NCBI GenBank assembly: GCA_012514415.1
Contig: JAAZAH010000094.1
Span: 1 to 8,674, forward strand
Length of the DNA: 8,674 nucleotides
Direction of reading: 5' to 3'
Origin: Sandaracinaceae bacterium
GTDB taxonomy: Bacteria > Myxococcota_A > Polyangia > Polyangiales > Houyiibacteriaceae
The notes under the pieces are model-generated. The model ran no database searches. It was given only the letters and a program-made list of their open reading frames with translations, and was not told where the DNA came from. Position 1 is the stretch's first letter; each line of letters begins with the position of its first letter. This document shows positions 1-6,572 of this stretch, piece by piece. The position numbers and the translations under genes were made by a program.

Positions 1-1518
1 TCCAACCATCTCGCCGGCCTCTTTGTGCTCACTGCGCCGATGGCGCTCGGTTTTTCGATGAAAGGCGATGAATGGAGCGGTCTATCTCTCGGCATCTTTT
101 TCTTGATGGCCTTCGCCGTCTTGCTCACCGGGAGCCGTGGAGGCATCGCTGCGTTCTTTATCGCGCTCCTGGTTTTTGCGCTTATTCGGCGAGGTTCCAA
201 CCAGAAGAAGCCGCTTCCTATCCCGAGGCCATTCTTTCTCTCTCTCTTTAGCGTGGCGCTCCTCTTGGGGATCCACGTTGGCAGAGACGCCTTCCTTCGC
301 GACTATCAAGAACTCAAGGGCGAGCAGCTCGATGCGAAGCTCATTCTCTTTGAGCGCGGTCTCGGCCTCGTCCTCGACGCTCCGATCTTTGGTTATGGGC
401 GAGGCGCCTTCGGCGTCATGATGAGCGATCGCTATCCCTTTGATGAAGAGGTCCGTTTCGCAGAAAACGCCATCCTGCAGCGCGCGGCGGACATTGGCCT
501 TCCGCTCGCGGCCGTCTTCTTTTTTGGCTTTGGGTATCTTTTCTATCGAGTGATTCGCGGGCGACGTTCTCCTTTGAGCGCGGGCCTCATCGCGGGGCTC
601 ATCGGACTCGCTCTTCAAAACCTTGTCGATTATTCGCTAGAGCTGCCGGGCCTTTCGGTTCCAGCGGCCGTTGCTTTGGGTGCGCTTGTCATCCCGCGCC
701 ATCGGCAGGCGGCGAACGGGCGACAATGGACGAAAGCGGCGCTTATCGGTCTTGTGGCGTGTCTCGCCGTCTCACTCGCCGCCGCTGCGAATTACGCCCT
801 CATGCACACTCCACGGGAAGCGCTCCAAGAGATTGCCGCTGAGCGGCGCATCCCGAGCCTCGATGCCCAACGCCGTCTTCTGGATGCACATCCTCGAAAC
901 GCCGGCGTCGCGCTCGGACTCGCGCATTTCCACCGGCTCTACGAACCCGGAAAGGCCGGGCCCTATTTGAACCGCGCGCTCGAGCTAGCGCCCTATTGGT
1001 CAAGGACGCACCTCGAGCTCGCAGAATGGCTCCTTTCACAAGGGCAGGCCTCACAAGCGGCCATTCACCTCCGCGCCGCAGCGTCGATCGATCATCGCTC
1101 GGTGCGTGAGTTGGTCTGCGTTTTTGTCGCACAGGGCGCCTATGAAGAAGCGGTCGGCGCCGCTCCACCCGCTCCATACGACGCGCGCTATTACGAGAAC
1201 ATCCTACGGTGTGTGCCTGGACATAGTGCGACTTCTGAGAAGCTCGAGTCCCTGATTCTCAGCCGCGATCCGGACCACCTTGAGGCCCACCTCCGCACGC
1301 TTCAGCGCGCTTGCCGAGACGAAGGAGCGCGCGCTGAGGGATCGGAGCGCCTGCGCGCCCTGAGTCGTGTACACCCACGTGATCCGCGCCCCGCCTTCGC
1401 CCTACTTACATGCCTAAAATTGAGCGGCGATCGAGCCGCCGCTGAAAAAGAAGCCAAGGCGATCATCGCTCGGATGCCCTATACTCAGGAGCGCGTCCGT
1501 GAGATTCTCTCCCGCTGA
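1..1518 (+). CDS. O-antigen ligase/polymerase family membrane protein (Wzy/WaaL-like) with helical-repeat tail, 5' truncated
   Basis: The frame is open from base 1, so the GTG at 25 is not a real start; 505 residues are visible and the N-terminal membrane segments lie outside the window. Numbering from base 1, the fragment opens with NHLAG (residues 2-6), a common motif of the Wzy_C/O-antigen ligase family. A membrane segment with TGSRGG follows (43-48), then FGYGRGAFG (about 130-138) and AENAILQ with DIGLP (154-168), matching the family's periplasmic loop. LQNLVDYSLELPG (about 205-217) resembles a family segment that I recall often having His where this has Gln. Membrane segments continue to about residue 265; the rest is soluble and TPR-like, with alternating helices and LDAHP/LELAP-type turns around 290-360. 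Family knowledge: such proteins polymerise or ligate lipid-linked glycans in the periplasm. Polymerase versus ligase cannot be settled here. The chain-length kinase gene follows after 15 bp, suggesting an operon. Confidence 0.88.
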   Translation, partial: SNHLAGLFVLTAPMALGFSMKGDEWSGLSLGIFFLMAFAVLLTGSRGGIAAFFIALLVFALIRRGSNQKKPLPIPRPFFLSLFSVALLLGIHVGRDAFLRDYQELKGEQLDAKLILFERGLGLVLDAPIFGYGRGAFGVMMSDRYPFDEEVRFAENAILQRAADIGLPLAAVFFFGFGYLFYRVIRGRRSPLSAGLIAGLIGLALQNLVDYSLELPGLSVPAAVALGALVIPRHRQAANGRQWTKAALIGLVACLAVSLAAAANYALMHTPREALQEIAAERRIPSLDAQRRLLDAHPRNAGVALGLAHFHRLYEPGKAGPYLNRALELAPYWSRTHLELAEWLLSQGQASQAAIHLRAAASIDHRSVRELVCVFVAQGAYEEAVGAAPPAPYDARYYENILRCVPGHSATSEKLESLILSRDPDHLEAHLRTLQRACRDEGARAEGSERLRALSRVHPRDPRPAFALLTCLKLSGDRAAAEKEAKAIIARMPYTQERVREILSR

Positions 1519-1533
1519 GCGCACGACCCACCG

Positions 1534-3798
1534 ATGAGCGAGAAGCACCAAACCGATCGCGCCGAGTTCGATGGCAGCGATCTCTTCGACTTCATCCGGC
1601 TTCTCCGGAGGGAGCTCCGGCTGATCGTCGTGACGGCCTTCGCAGTCGGTCTCGCGACGTTCTTTTATAGCTACCATCAGCCGAAGGTTTACGAGGCCGT
1701 CACCTCGCTCGAATACGATCCGAATCCGCCGCGGCCGATGGGCGCCGCGGTCGAGGATGTGACCGATGAGGTGAGCGGCTATTGGTCGACCAAAGAGTTC
1801 TACGAGACGCAGAATCGCATCCTCCGCAGCCGCACGCTCGCTGAGGAGGTCGTTCGGAAGCTCGAGCTTCACGAAAACCCCGAGTTCATCGCGTTCCATC
1901 CGAGGCCCGGACCCGAGGTCGAGCCGATCAGCGTCGAGAGCGCCGCCGATCTCCTCCGTTCTCGGTTGCGCGTGTCACAAGTGCGGGATAGCCGCATCGT
2001 CGAACTCCGCGTGCGCGATACCGATCCGGTGCGGAGCGCGATGATCGTAAACGCGCTCGCCGAGGCATACATCGAGCGAACGCTCACGGATCGATTAAGC
2101 ATGACGAGCTCGGCGCTCGAATGGCTTGAGGAGCAGCTCGAAGAGCTTCGCGAAGAGGTGCAGAACGCCGAGCACGAGCTCCACCGCTTTAAACTCGATC
2201 ATAACATCCTCTCGGTCTCGCTCGAGGATCGGCAGAATGTGATCGCGCGAACCATCGAGCAGGTAAACGCTTCACTCACCGAGACGCGAACGCGGCGGAT
2301 CGAACTGAGCGCTCGGCTCTCCCAGCTGAAAGCGTCGGTGAAGGAGAGTCCGCTTCTTGCGGCGACTCGCCTGCTTAACGATGATCCCGCCATCGCTTCA
2401 ACGCGCGCAAAGCTCAGCGAGCGTTTGGCTGAAGAGGCCGCGCTTTCGGAACGCTATGGGGAGAATCATCCCGAGCGCGTGGCGATCAAAGCCGAGATCG
2501 AAAAACTCTTTCAGAACCTCGAGCACAATATCGCGCGCGTCGTCCGCGCGACCGAGGCCGAACTTGAAGAGACGCGCCGCACCGAAGCAGGGCTCAAGAG
2601 TGCGCTCGATGAGGCGCATCGCGCGGGACTCGAGCTCAATCTCCATGAGCTGAACTATCAGCGACTTACGCGTGAGCACGAAAATAGCGTCGCTCTCTAT
2701 AAGAGCCTTCTTGAGCGCGCGGCCCAGACCAAGCTCAACCGGCTCGTCCACGTCGCGAGGGCGCGGCTCGTCGATCAGGCGCTTCCGCCCGAATATGCTG
2801 TCGAGCCGCGGGTCGTGATGAGCAGCTTCATGGGGCTCATCTTCGGAATCGCCCTCGGCCTTATCTTCGCCGTCATTCGGCTCCGCACCGATCGCACCAT
2901 CCGCTCCGCCGCGGATCTCGAGGCCAATGGCATCCCATTCCTCGGCGTGCTCCCGCGCATCGATGGGAGCGACTCGGGCCTGCGGTCGCCAGCGAAGCTT
3001 CGACGCGTCCTGAACGACCCCGCTGGCGCTGCGGCTGGCGAGGACCGAGCCCTCACAGTGCTGCGCTCTCCGCGCTCGATCGCCGCCGAATGCAGCCGCG
3101 CCATCCGGACCAATATCGCGTTCATGTCGCCCGAGGATCCCATCCGCTCACTCGTGGTCACGAGCCAGCGCCCCCAGGAGGGAAAGACCACGGTCGTCGT
3201 GAGCATCGCTCTTTCGATCGCAGACTCTGGAAAGAGCGTCCTTCTCATCGATGGCGATCTTCGGAGGCCGCGGCTCCACCGAATCTTTGGTCTTTCGGAT
3301 CAGAGCGGCTTTTCGAATGTACTCGCCGGCTATGGTACGCTCTCCGAGAGCGTCCACACGACCGAGGCGCCTCTCCTCCATGTCCTTCCGGCCGGGCCGA
3401 TTCCTCCGAACCCCTCGGAGCTTCTCCATGGGGAACGTTTCAAGGCATTCATTCGTGAGGCGCTCGAGCGCTTCGACTTCGTGATCTTCGATAGCCCTCC
3501 GCTCGGTGCCGTGACCGATGCCGCGATCTTGGCTCACCACGTCGATGGGGTGATCGCGGTCGCACGCGCCTCATCGACGCCGATCGCCGCTCTCCGCGCC
3601 ACGATTCGTCGGATCGAGGATGTCGACGCGAAGCTCCTTGGCTGCGTGCTGAACGATGTCGACTTCAAATCGGACCGGTATGAGGGCGAGGCCTATCCGT
3701 ATTACGTCTATTCGTATTATGGCGAGGAGACCTCGGGAGAGGGTTCGCCTGGCTCCAAGAAGCGCCAAAAGAAGGACGAAAAGAAGGCCGCAGGCTGA
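1534..3798 (+). CDS. Polysaccharide co-polymerase fused to tyrosine autokinase (Wzc-like BY-kinase)
   Basis: This 754-residue inner-membrane protein should set polysaccharide chain length and autophosphorylate on tyrosine. A Wzz-type N-terminus has membrane segment 1 at about residues 30-47. A long periplasmic coiled-coil region runs from about 190 to 400, with a GNVR-like stretch near 374-408, and membrane segment 2 spans about 427-448 after a proline-containing ALPPEYAVEP stretch. The cytoplasmic kinase has the oligomerisation motif ECSRAIR (E519, R522, R525), Walker A PQEGKTT (K551), Walker A' LLIDGDLRRP (D573, D575) and Walker B FVIFDSPP (D653). LPAGPIPPNPSELL follows Walker A'. The C-terminus has seven tyrosines between 716 and 729 (716, 721, 723, 724, 726, 728, 729), the usual phosphorylation cluster. 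Length is close to E. coli Wzc (about 720). The ATG at 1534 lacks a clear Shine-Dalgarno sequence, so translation may be coupled to the upstream gene. No key residue is missing. Confidence 0.95.
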   Translation: MSEKHQTDRAEFDGSDLFDFIRLLRRELRLIVVTAFAVGLATFFYSYHQPKVYEAVTSLEYDPNPPRPMGAAVEDVTDEVSGYWSTKEFYETQNRILRSRTLAEEVVRKLELHENPEFIAFHPRPGPEVEPISVESAADLLRSRLRVSQVRDSRIVELRVRDTDPVRSAMIVNALAEAYIERTLTDRLSMTSSALEWLEEQLEELREEVQNAEHELHRFKLDHNILSVSLEDRQNVIARTIEQVNASLTETRTRRIELSARLSQLKASVKESPLLAATRLLNDDPAIASTRAKLSERLAEEAALSERYGENHPERVAIKAEIEKLFQNLEHNIARVVRATEAELEETRRTEAGLKSALDEAHRAGLELNLHELNYQRLTREHENSVALYKSLLERAAQTKLNRLVHVARARLVDQALPPEYAVEPRVVMSSFMGLIFGIALGLIFAVIRLRTDRTIRSAADLEANGIPFLGVLPRIDGSDSGLRSPAKLRRVLNDPAGAAAGEDRALTVLRSPRSIAAECSRAIRTNIAFMSPEDPIRSLVVTSQRPQEGKTTVVVSIALSIADSGKSVLLIDGDLRRPRLHRIFGLSDQSGFSNVLAGYGTLSESVHTTEAPLLHVLPAGPIPPNPSELLHGERFKAFIREALERFDFVIFDSPPLGAVTDAAILAHHVDGVIAVARASSTPIAALRATIRRIEDVDAKLLGCVLNDVDFKSDRYEGEAYPYYVYSYYGEETSGEGSPGSKKRQKKDEKKAAG

Positions 3799-3812
3799 GC
3801 GCAGCTCGCGGG

Positions 3813-5366
3813 TTATCGGTGCGCACGGCGACCGCGGGCGCGCCGGAGGGATCGGAGGATCACACTGAAGCGCTCTCCATCGACAAGGCGCGCAAGTCCG
3901 AGAAAGAGGCTGAGATACGCGGCGGCGAAGACGGCGGCGATGATGAGCATCGGCAGCAGTCCGTCTCGGGGTAGATGCCAAGAAAATCCAAGGCCGAGCG
4001 AGGCGGCCAGTGCGGCCGCGAGCGTGGCCGGAGAGAGCGTCCGAAGCACCGATCGGATGGACACGCCGAGGTAAAGACGCGTCGTCAGAAATGAAATCGG
4101 AAGCTGGACGGCGTGCGCGATGAGGACGGCATATGCCGCTCCCACGACGCCGTGACGCGGCGCAAAAATAAGGATGGCGATGATGATTGCGCCGACGAGC
4201 GCGATGTTCATCCCGAGCTCGAGATCCGAGCGACCGAAGCCGCGTATGAGCGGATGGCTTGCGCCGCCGATGACGCGGATGGCCGCGGCGATCGCGAGGA
4301 TCTGTGCAGCGACGATGGCCCCTTCCCACCCTTCGCCGAAAAGGAGCGGCGTGACGCGATCGGCGGAGATCGCGAGGAAGGCTGCGGTGGGAATCACGAC
4401 CGCCGAGAGAACGCTCAGGGTGATGAGATAGCGCTTTCCGCCGATCTGGCGATCCTCTTGGCTCCGCGCGAAGACGGGGAAGAGCACTTTGAGCGCGAGC
4501 TGGTCCGCGATGGAGATGAGCTGCGCGCCGAGGCGCTGGCCAAGCTCGAACAGGCCGAGCCCCGACACGCCCAAGATGGAGGCGAGCAGGATCTTATCGA
4601 TCTGTTCACGCGACATCAGAAGCATGTTTTGAAGGAAGACCCATCGACCAAAAGGGAACACCTTCCTGAATGAGGGAAGATGAAGGCGGAAGCGCGGCCA
4701 AACGGGGTAGATGAAATACGAGACGATGGAGCGGAGAAGTCGGCCGACGATGAGGCTGACGACGACGACGGTGATGTCGGGATAAAAGAAAATGGCCGGA
4801 AGGATGAGGGCGCCTCCTAGGGCCGAGGAAAGGTCGAGCTGTACCCTCCGCCGGATGTCGAGCTTTCGGCTGAGCGCGATCATCGCGTTGTTCTCCACGG
4901 CCATCGCGAGTGGAAAGAGCGCGAGGAGGGCGATCGCACTTTCAAGAGAAGCGTCGCCGAAATACTCGGCGATCTGAGGAGCGAAAATGAAAAGCGCGCC
5001 GGCCGAGGCCACCTTCAGCAGGAGCCGATCAATCGTCCAGACCGTATCCATCAGGTCGCGGGTCGGCTCCTCTTTCTGCTGGATGGCGGCGGCTTGAAGT
5101 CCAAGCGTTCCGAGCGCACCAAGCACGCGAGAGACGACGAGGACGGCGGCCGCCGCGCCGTAGGCTTCGATCGGGAGCGCGCGCGCGAGGAGGATGGTCC
5201 GGACGAGGTTGACGATGGCGTTTGCGCCGAAGCCGATCAGCACCCAGAAGCTTCCAGAGATCACCTGGGAGCTAAGGTCCTCCGTCGCCCGTGGCGCCGA
5301 CTCAGCTCGGAGTCCCGCCCCGTTCGCCTCCTCGGGCGTATTCTCGCGCTTGTCGTGCTTTGTCAC
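3813..5366 (-). CDS. Lipopolysaccharide/exopolysaccharide flippase (Wzx/PST family, MOP superfamily)
   Basis: A 517-residue polytopic membrane protein with about 12-14 hydrophobic segments after a hydrophilic N-terminus of about 35 residues. Family features are visible. LARALPIEAYG (60-70) is followed by LGTLGLQAAAIQ (85-96), as in the Polysacc_synt family. A DKILLASILGVSGLGLFELG stretch (about 257-276) leads into VLFPVFARSQ (294-303), as in WzxC/AmsL-type flippases, and LLFGEGWEGAI lies at 341-351. The role inferred from the family is moving undecaprenyl-linked repeat units across the inner membrane. The chosen start is a GTG at 5364-5366 because an AGAGG ribosome-binding site lies 5 nt upstream. 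The gene converges on the kinase gene, with 14 bp between stop codons. The C-terminus is strongly basic (RRARGRRAHR), consistent with a cytoplasmic end. It presumably works with the polymerase and kinase here, though it is transcribed separately from them. Confidence 0.92.
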   Translation of the reverse strand: MTKHDKRENTPEEANGAGLRAESAPRATEDLSSQVISGSFWVLIGFGANAIVNLVRTILLARALPIEAYGAAAAVLVVSRVLGALGTLGLQAAAIQQKEEPTRDLMDTVWTIDRLLLKVASAGALFIFAPQIAEYFGDASLESAIALLALFPLAMAVENNAMIALSRKLDIRRRVQLDLSSALGGALILPAIFFYPDITVVVVSLIVGRLLRSIVSYFIYPVWPRFRLHLPSFRKVFPFGRWVFLQNMLLMSREQIDKILLASILGVSGLGLFELGQRLGAQLISIADQLALKVLFPVFARSQEDRQIGGKRYLITLSVLSAVVIPTAAFLAISADRVTPLLFGEGWEGAIVAAQILAIAAAIRVIGGASHPLIRGFGRSDLELGMNIALVGAIIIAILIFAPRHGVVGAAYAVLIAHAVQLPISFLTTRLYLGVSIRSVLRTLSPATLAAALAASLGLGFSWHLPRDGLLPMLIIAAVFAAAYLSLFLGLARLVDGERFSVILRSLRRARGRRAHR

Positions 5367-5371
5367 GCTCG

Positions 5372-5376
5372 CCTCT
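5372..5376 (-). promoter_or_regulatory. Ribosome-binding site of the flippase gene
   Basis: On the minus strand AGAGG ends 5 nt before the GTG at 5366. It supports that GTG rather than an internal ATG as the start, because no ATG lies near the N-terminus of the frame. Confidence 0.6.
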
Positions 5377-5519
5377 GATTAGCACACGCGCTCGAGTCCC
5401 CGGGCGAATTCCGATCGAACGCACGCAGTGGGATTTTCAAAAGGCCAGCGCTTCGATATCATGATTGAACCGGAGCGGTGCTCATTTTCAAGCGGAGCGC
5501 ACTGTCGGACGATGTATCG

Positions 5520-5969
5520 ATGAGCGAACAAGAAGAGATCGAGCTTTGGGAAGACGACTCCGTGACGCTCATGGAGTCCGAGATCGAGGAAGGCTCGGAG
5601 CTTGCCGAGGCGGTGAACCGGAGGGCGCCGCGAGAGACGCCTTCGAAGTCCGTGCCTCCCCATGGGCCGAGGGCCTATAAACGCCCCCGACCTAGGAGTC
5701 CGATCCCCCGCCCCGCTGCCGTCCCCGAGGATGAGGTCCTCTTCGACGATGCGCGGGATTTTCACTCGCTCCCAACCGTTAAAATCGAGCTCGCGAAGCC
5801 GGACTCCCTCGAGGTGCGGCCCGCGAGAGCGCGCCTTCGCTACGCATTCATCGCGGCCGTTCTCTTGATGCTCCTCGGTGGAGCGATCGCCGCCCATTAT
5901 TGGCTCGAGGCGCGCAGTGAGCTTGAGCGTCGCGAGGAGATCATTCGAGAGCGACTCAAGGCTCGCTAG
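5520..5969 (+). CDS. Small acidic single-pass membrane protein of unknown function
   Basis: I do not recognise this gene. From ATG 5520 it is 149 residues. It has an acidic N-terminus (MSEQEEIELWEDD, then about residues 1-30 rich in Glu/Asp), a Pro/Arg-rich stretch (about 37-68), a second mixed segment with EDEVLFDDARDF (70-81), one hydrophobic helix (about 108-129) preceded by Arg residues (RPARARLR), and a charged helical tail (ELERREEIIRERLKAR) to the end. The positive-inside rule suggests a cytoplasmic N-terminus and a short C-terminal tail outside the membrane. High G/C at third codon positions agrees with the neighbours and supports coding on this strand rather than the opposite one. 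The start is uncertain: an in-frame GTG at 5478 would add 14 residues but has GGAG only 2 nt away, whereas ATG 5520 has a weak GGAC 9 nt upstream. It is divergent from the flippase and could be an accessory to the polysaccharide system, but that is only proximity. Confidence 0.7.
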   Translation: MSEQEEIELWEDDSVTLMESEIEEGSELAEAVNRRAPRETPSKSVPPHGPRAYKRPRPRSPIPRPAAVPEDEVLFDDARDFHSLPTVKIELAKPDSLEVRPARARLRYAFIAAVLLMLLGGAIAAHYWLEARSELERREEIIRERLKAR

Positions 5970-6026
5970 GCGTGGCTAAGCGATGCCCGCGCGGAAGCGC
6001 CGCTTTGCGCGAAAAAAAGCGCGCCC

Positions 6027-6054
6027 AAAGGTAGGCGTGGGAGGCTCACCTTTT
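6027..6054. terminator. Probable bidirectional transcription terminator between convergent genes
   Basis: AAAGGT (6027-6032) pairs with ACCTTT (6048-6053). The stem continues inward through one A-C mismatch and a G-U pair to GGC/GCT around a 7-nt loop (6037-6043). On the plus strand a T run follows (6051-6054). On the minus strand an A/T-rich tract comes about 10 nt later, with the seven A at 6012-6018 reading as seven T. It lies between the stop codons of the small membrane protein and thioredoxin, where convergent transcripts should end. The stem is imperfect and the T run short, so this is a moderate call. Confidence 0.42.
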
Positions 6055-6105
6055 AGGGCGCGTCACATCGACATAGGGCTCTTCGCCAAGCCCGAAGGAT
6101 CGCGC

Positions 6106-6435
6106 TCAGAGCGCGCGATCGATGAGCTCGGCGATCTTCGATTTGGGCACGGCGCCCACCTGCTGCGCGACGATTTGCCCGCCCTTGAAGACATAGAGCG
6201 AGGGGACGCCACGGATGCCAAAGCGGCCTGCCGAGCCGGGGCTCTCATCGATATCGCACTTGGCGACGACTGCTTTTCCGGCGTATTCGGAGGCGAGCTG
6301 ATCGATGAGCGGCGCGATCTGCTTGCAGGGGCCGCACCAGCTCGCGGTGAAATCGACCAAGACGGGGAGGTCGGAATTGAGAACTTCCTCATCAAAATTG
6401 AGATCGTTGACCGTTTTGACGGTTCCGTTTGCCAT
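6106..6435 (-). CDS. trxA: Thioredoxin
   Basis: A complete 109-residue cytoplasmic thioredoxin, the usual length for the family. It has the active site WCGPCK (W33, C34, C37, K38), the buried acid D28 in LVDF just before it, and the cis-proline P78 in RGVPSL. The terminal strand/helix pattern VFKGGQIVAQQVGAVPKSKI is also typical. Known role: a dithiol-disulfide oxidoreductase that reduces target proteins such as ribonucleotide reductase and is recycled by thioredoxin reductase. No signal peptide is seen, so it is not a periplasmic relative. The start is well supported by GAAAGG 8 nt upstream. It is preceded on the same strand by the helicase gene (137 bp gap) but appears to have its own promoter in that gap. 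Nothing in it departs from the family. Confidence 0.97.
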   Translation of the reverse strand: MANGTVKTVNDLNFDEEVLNSDLPVLVDFTASWCGPCKQIAPLIDQLASEYAGKAVVAKCDIDESPGSAGRFGIRGVPSLYVFKGGQIVAQQVGAVPKSKIAELIDRAL

Positions 6436-6443
6436 GGTGCGAG

Positions 6444-6449
6444 CCTTTC
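6444..6449 (-). promoter_or_regulatory. Ribosome-binding site of trxA
   Basis: GAAAGG on the minus strand lies 8 nt before the trxA ATG, at near-ideal spacing. Confidence 0.7.
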
Positions 6450-6481
6450 TATGGACTTCGAGAGATGCCTACTTGCTCCTC

Positions 6482-6509
6482 ACTTAAGAACGATTCAGCA
6501 GGCTGTCAA
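6482..6509 (-). promoter_or_regulatory. Candidate sigma-70-type promoter of trxA
   Basis: On the minus strand a perfect -35 hexamer TTGACA (6504-6509) is followed after 16 nt by TTAAGT (6482-6487), a weak -10 element. It would give a leader of about 40 nt before the trxA ATG. The -35 match is strong and the -10 match only 3 of 6. The element lies between the helicase stop codon and trxA, so trxA can be transcribed independently of the helicase. Confidence 0.45.
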
Positions 6510-6572
6510 TGCGGTGGCGCCTAAGGCCTCAAATCCATCCGCATCGCCGAGGTGCTCCTTGCGACGAAGGAT

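Noticed and set aside
3571..4329. 252-residue minus-strand frame overlapping the kinase and flippase ends.
   Set aside because: Arg/His/Pro-rich shadow translation in another frame of two well-supported genes.
5461..5523. 20-codon plus-strand frame whose TGA overlaps ATG 5520 of the small membrane protein (ATGA overlap), a possible leader peptide.
   Set aside because: No ribosome-binding site, no informative composition, and an ATGA overlap this short can easily arise by chance.
5688..5697. GACCTAGGA inside the small membrane protein gene, similar to the repeat core at 8442.
   Set aside because: A single partial match lacking the flanking half of the unit; likely chance.
5379..5897. 172-residue minus-strand frame opposite the small membrane protein.
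   Set aside because: The plus-strand frame has a proper membrane helix and the G/C third-position bias of neighbouring genes; the opposite frame has neither.
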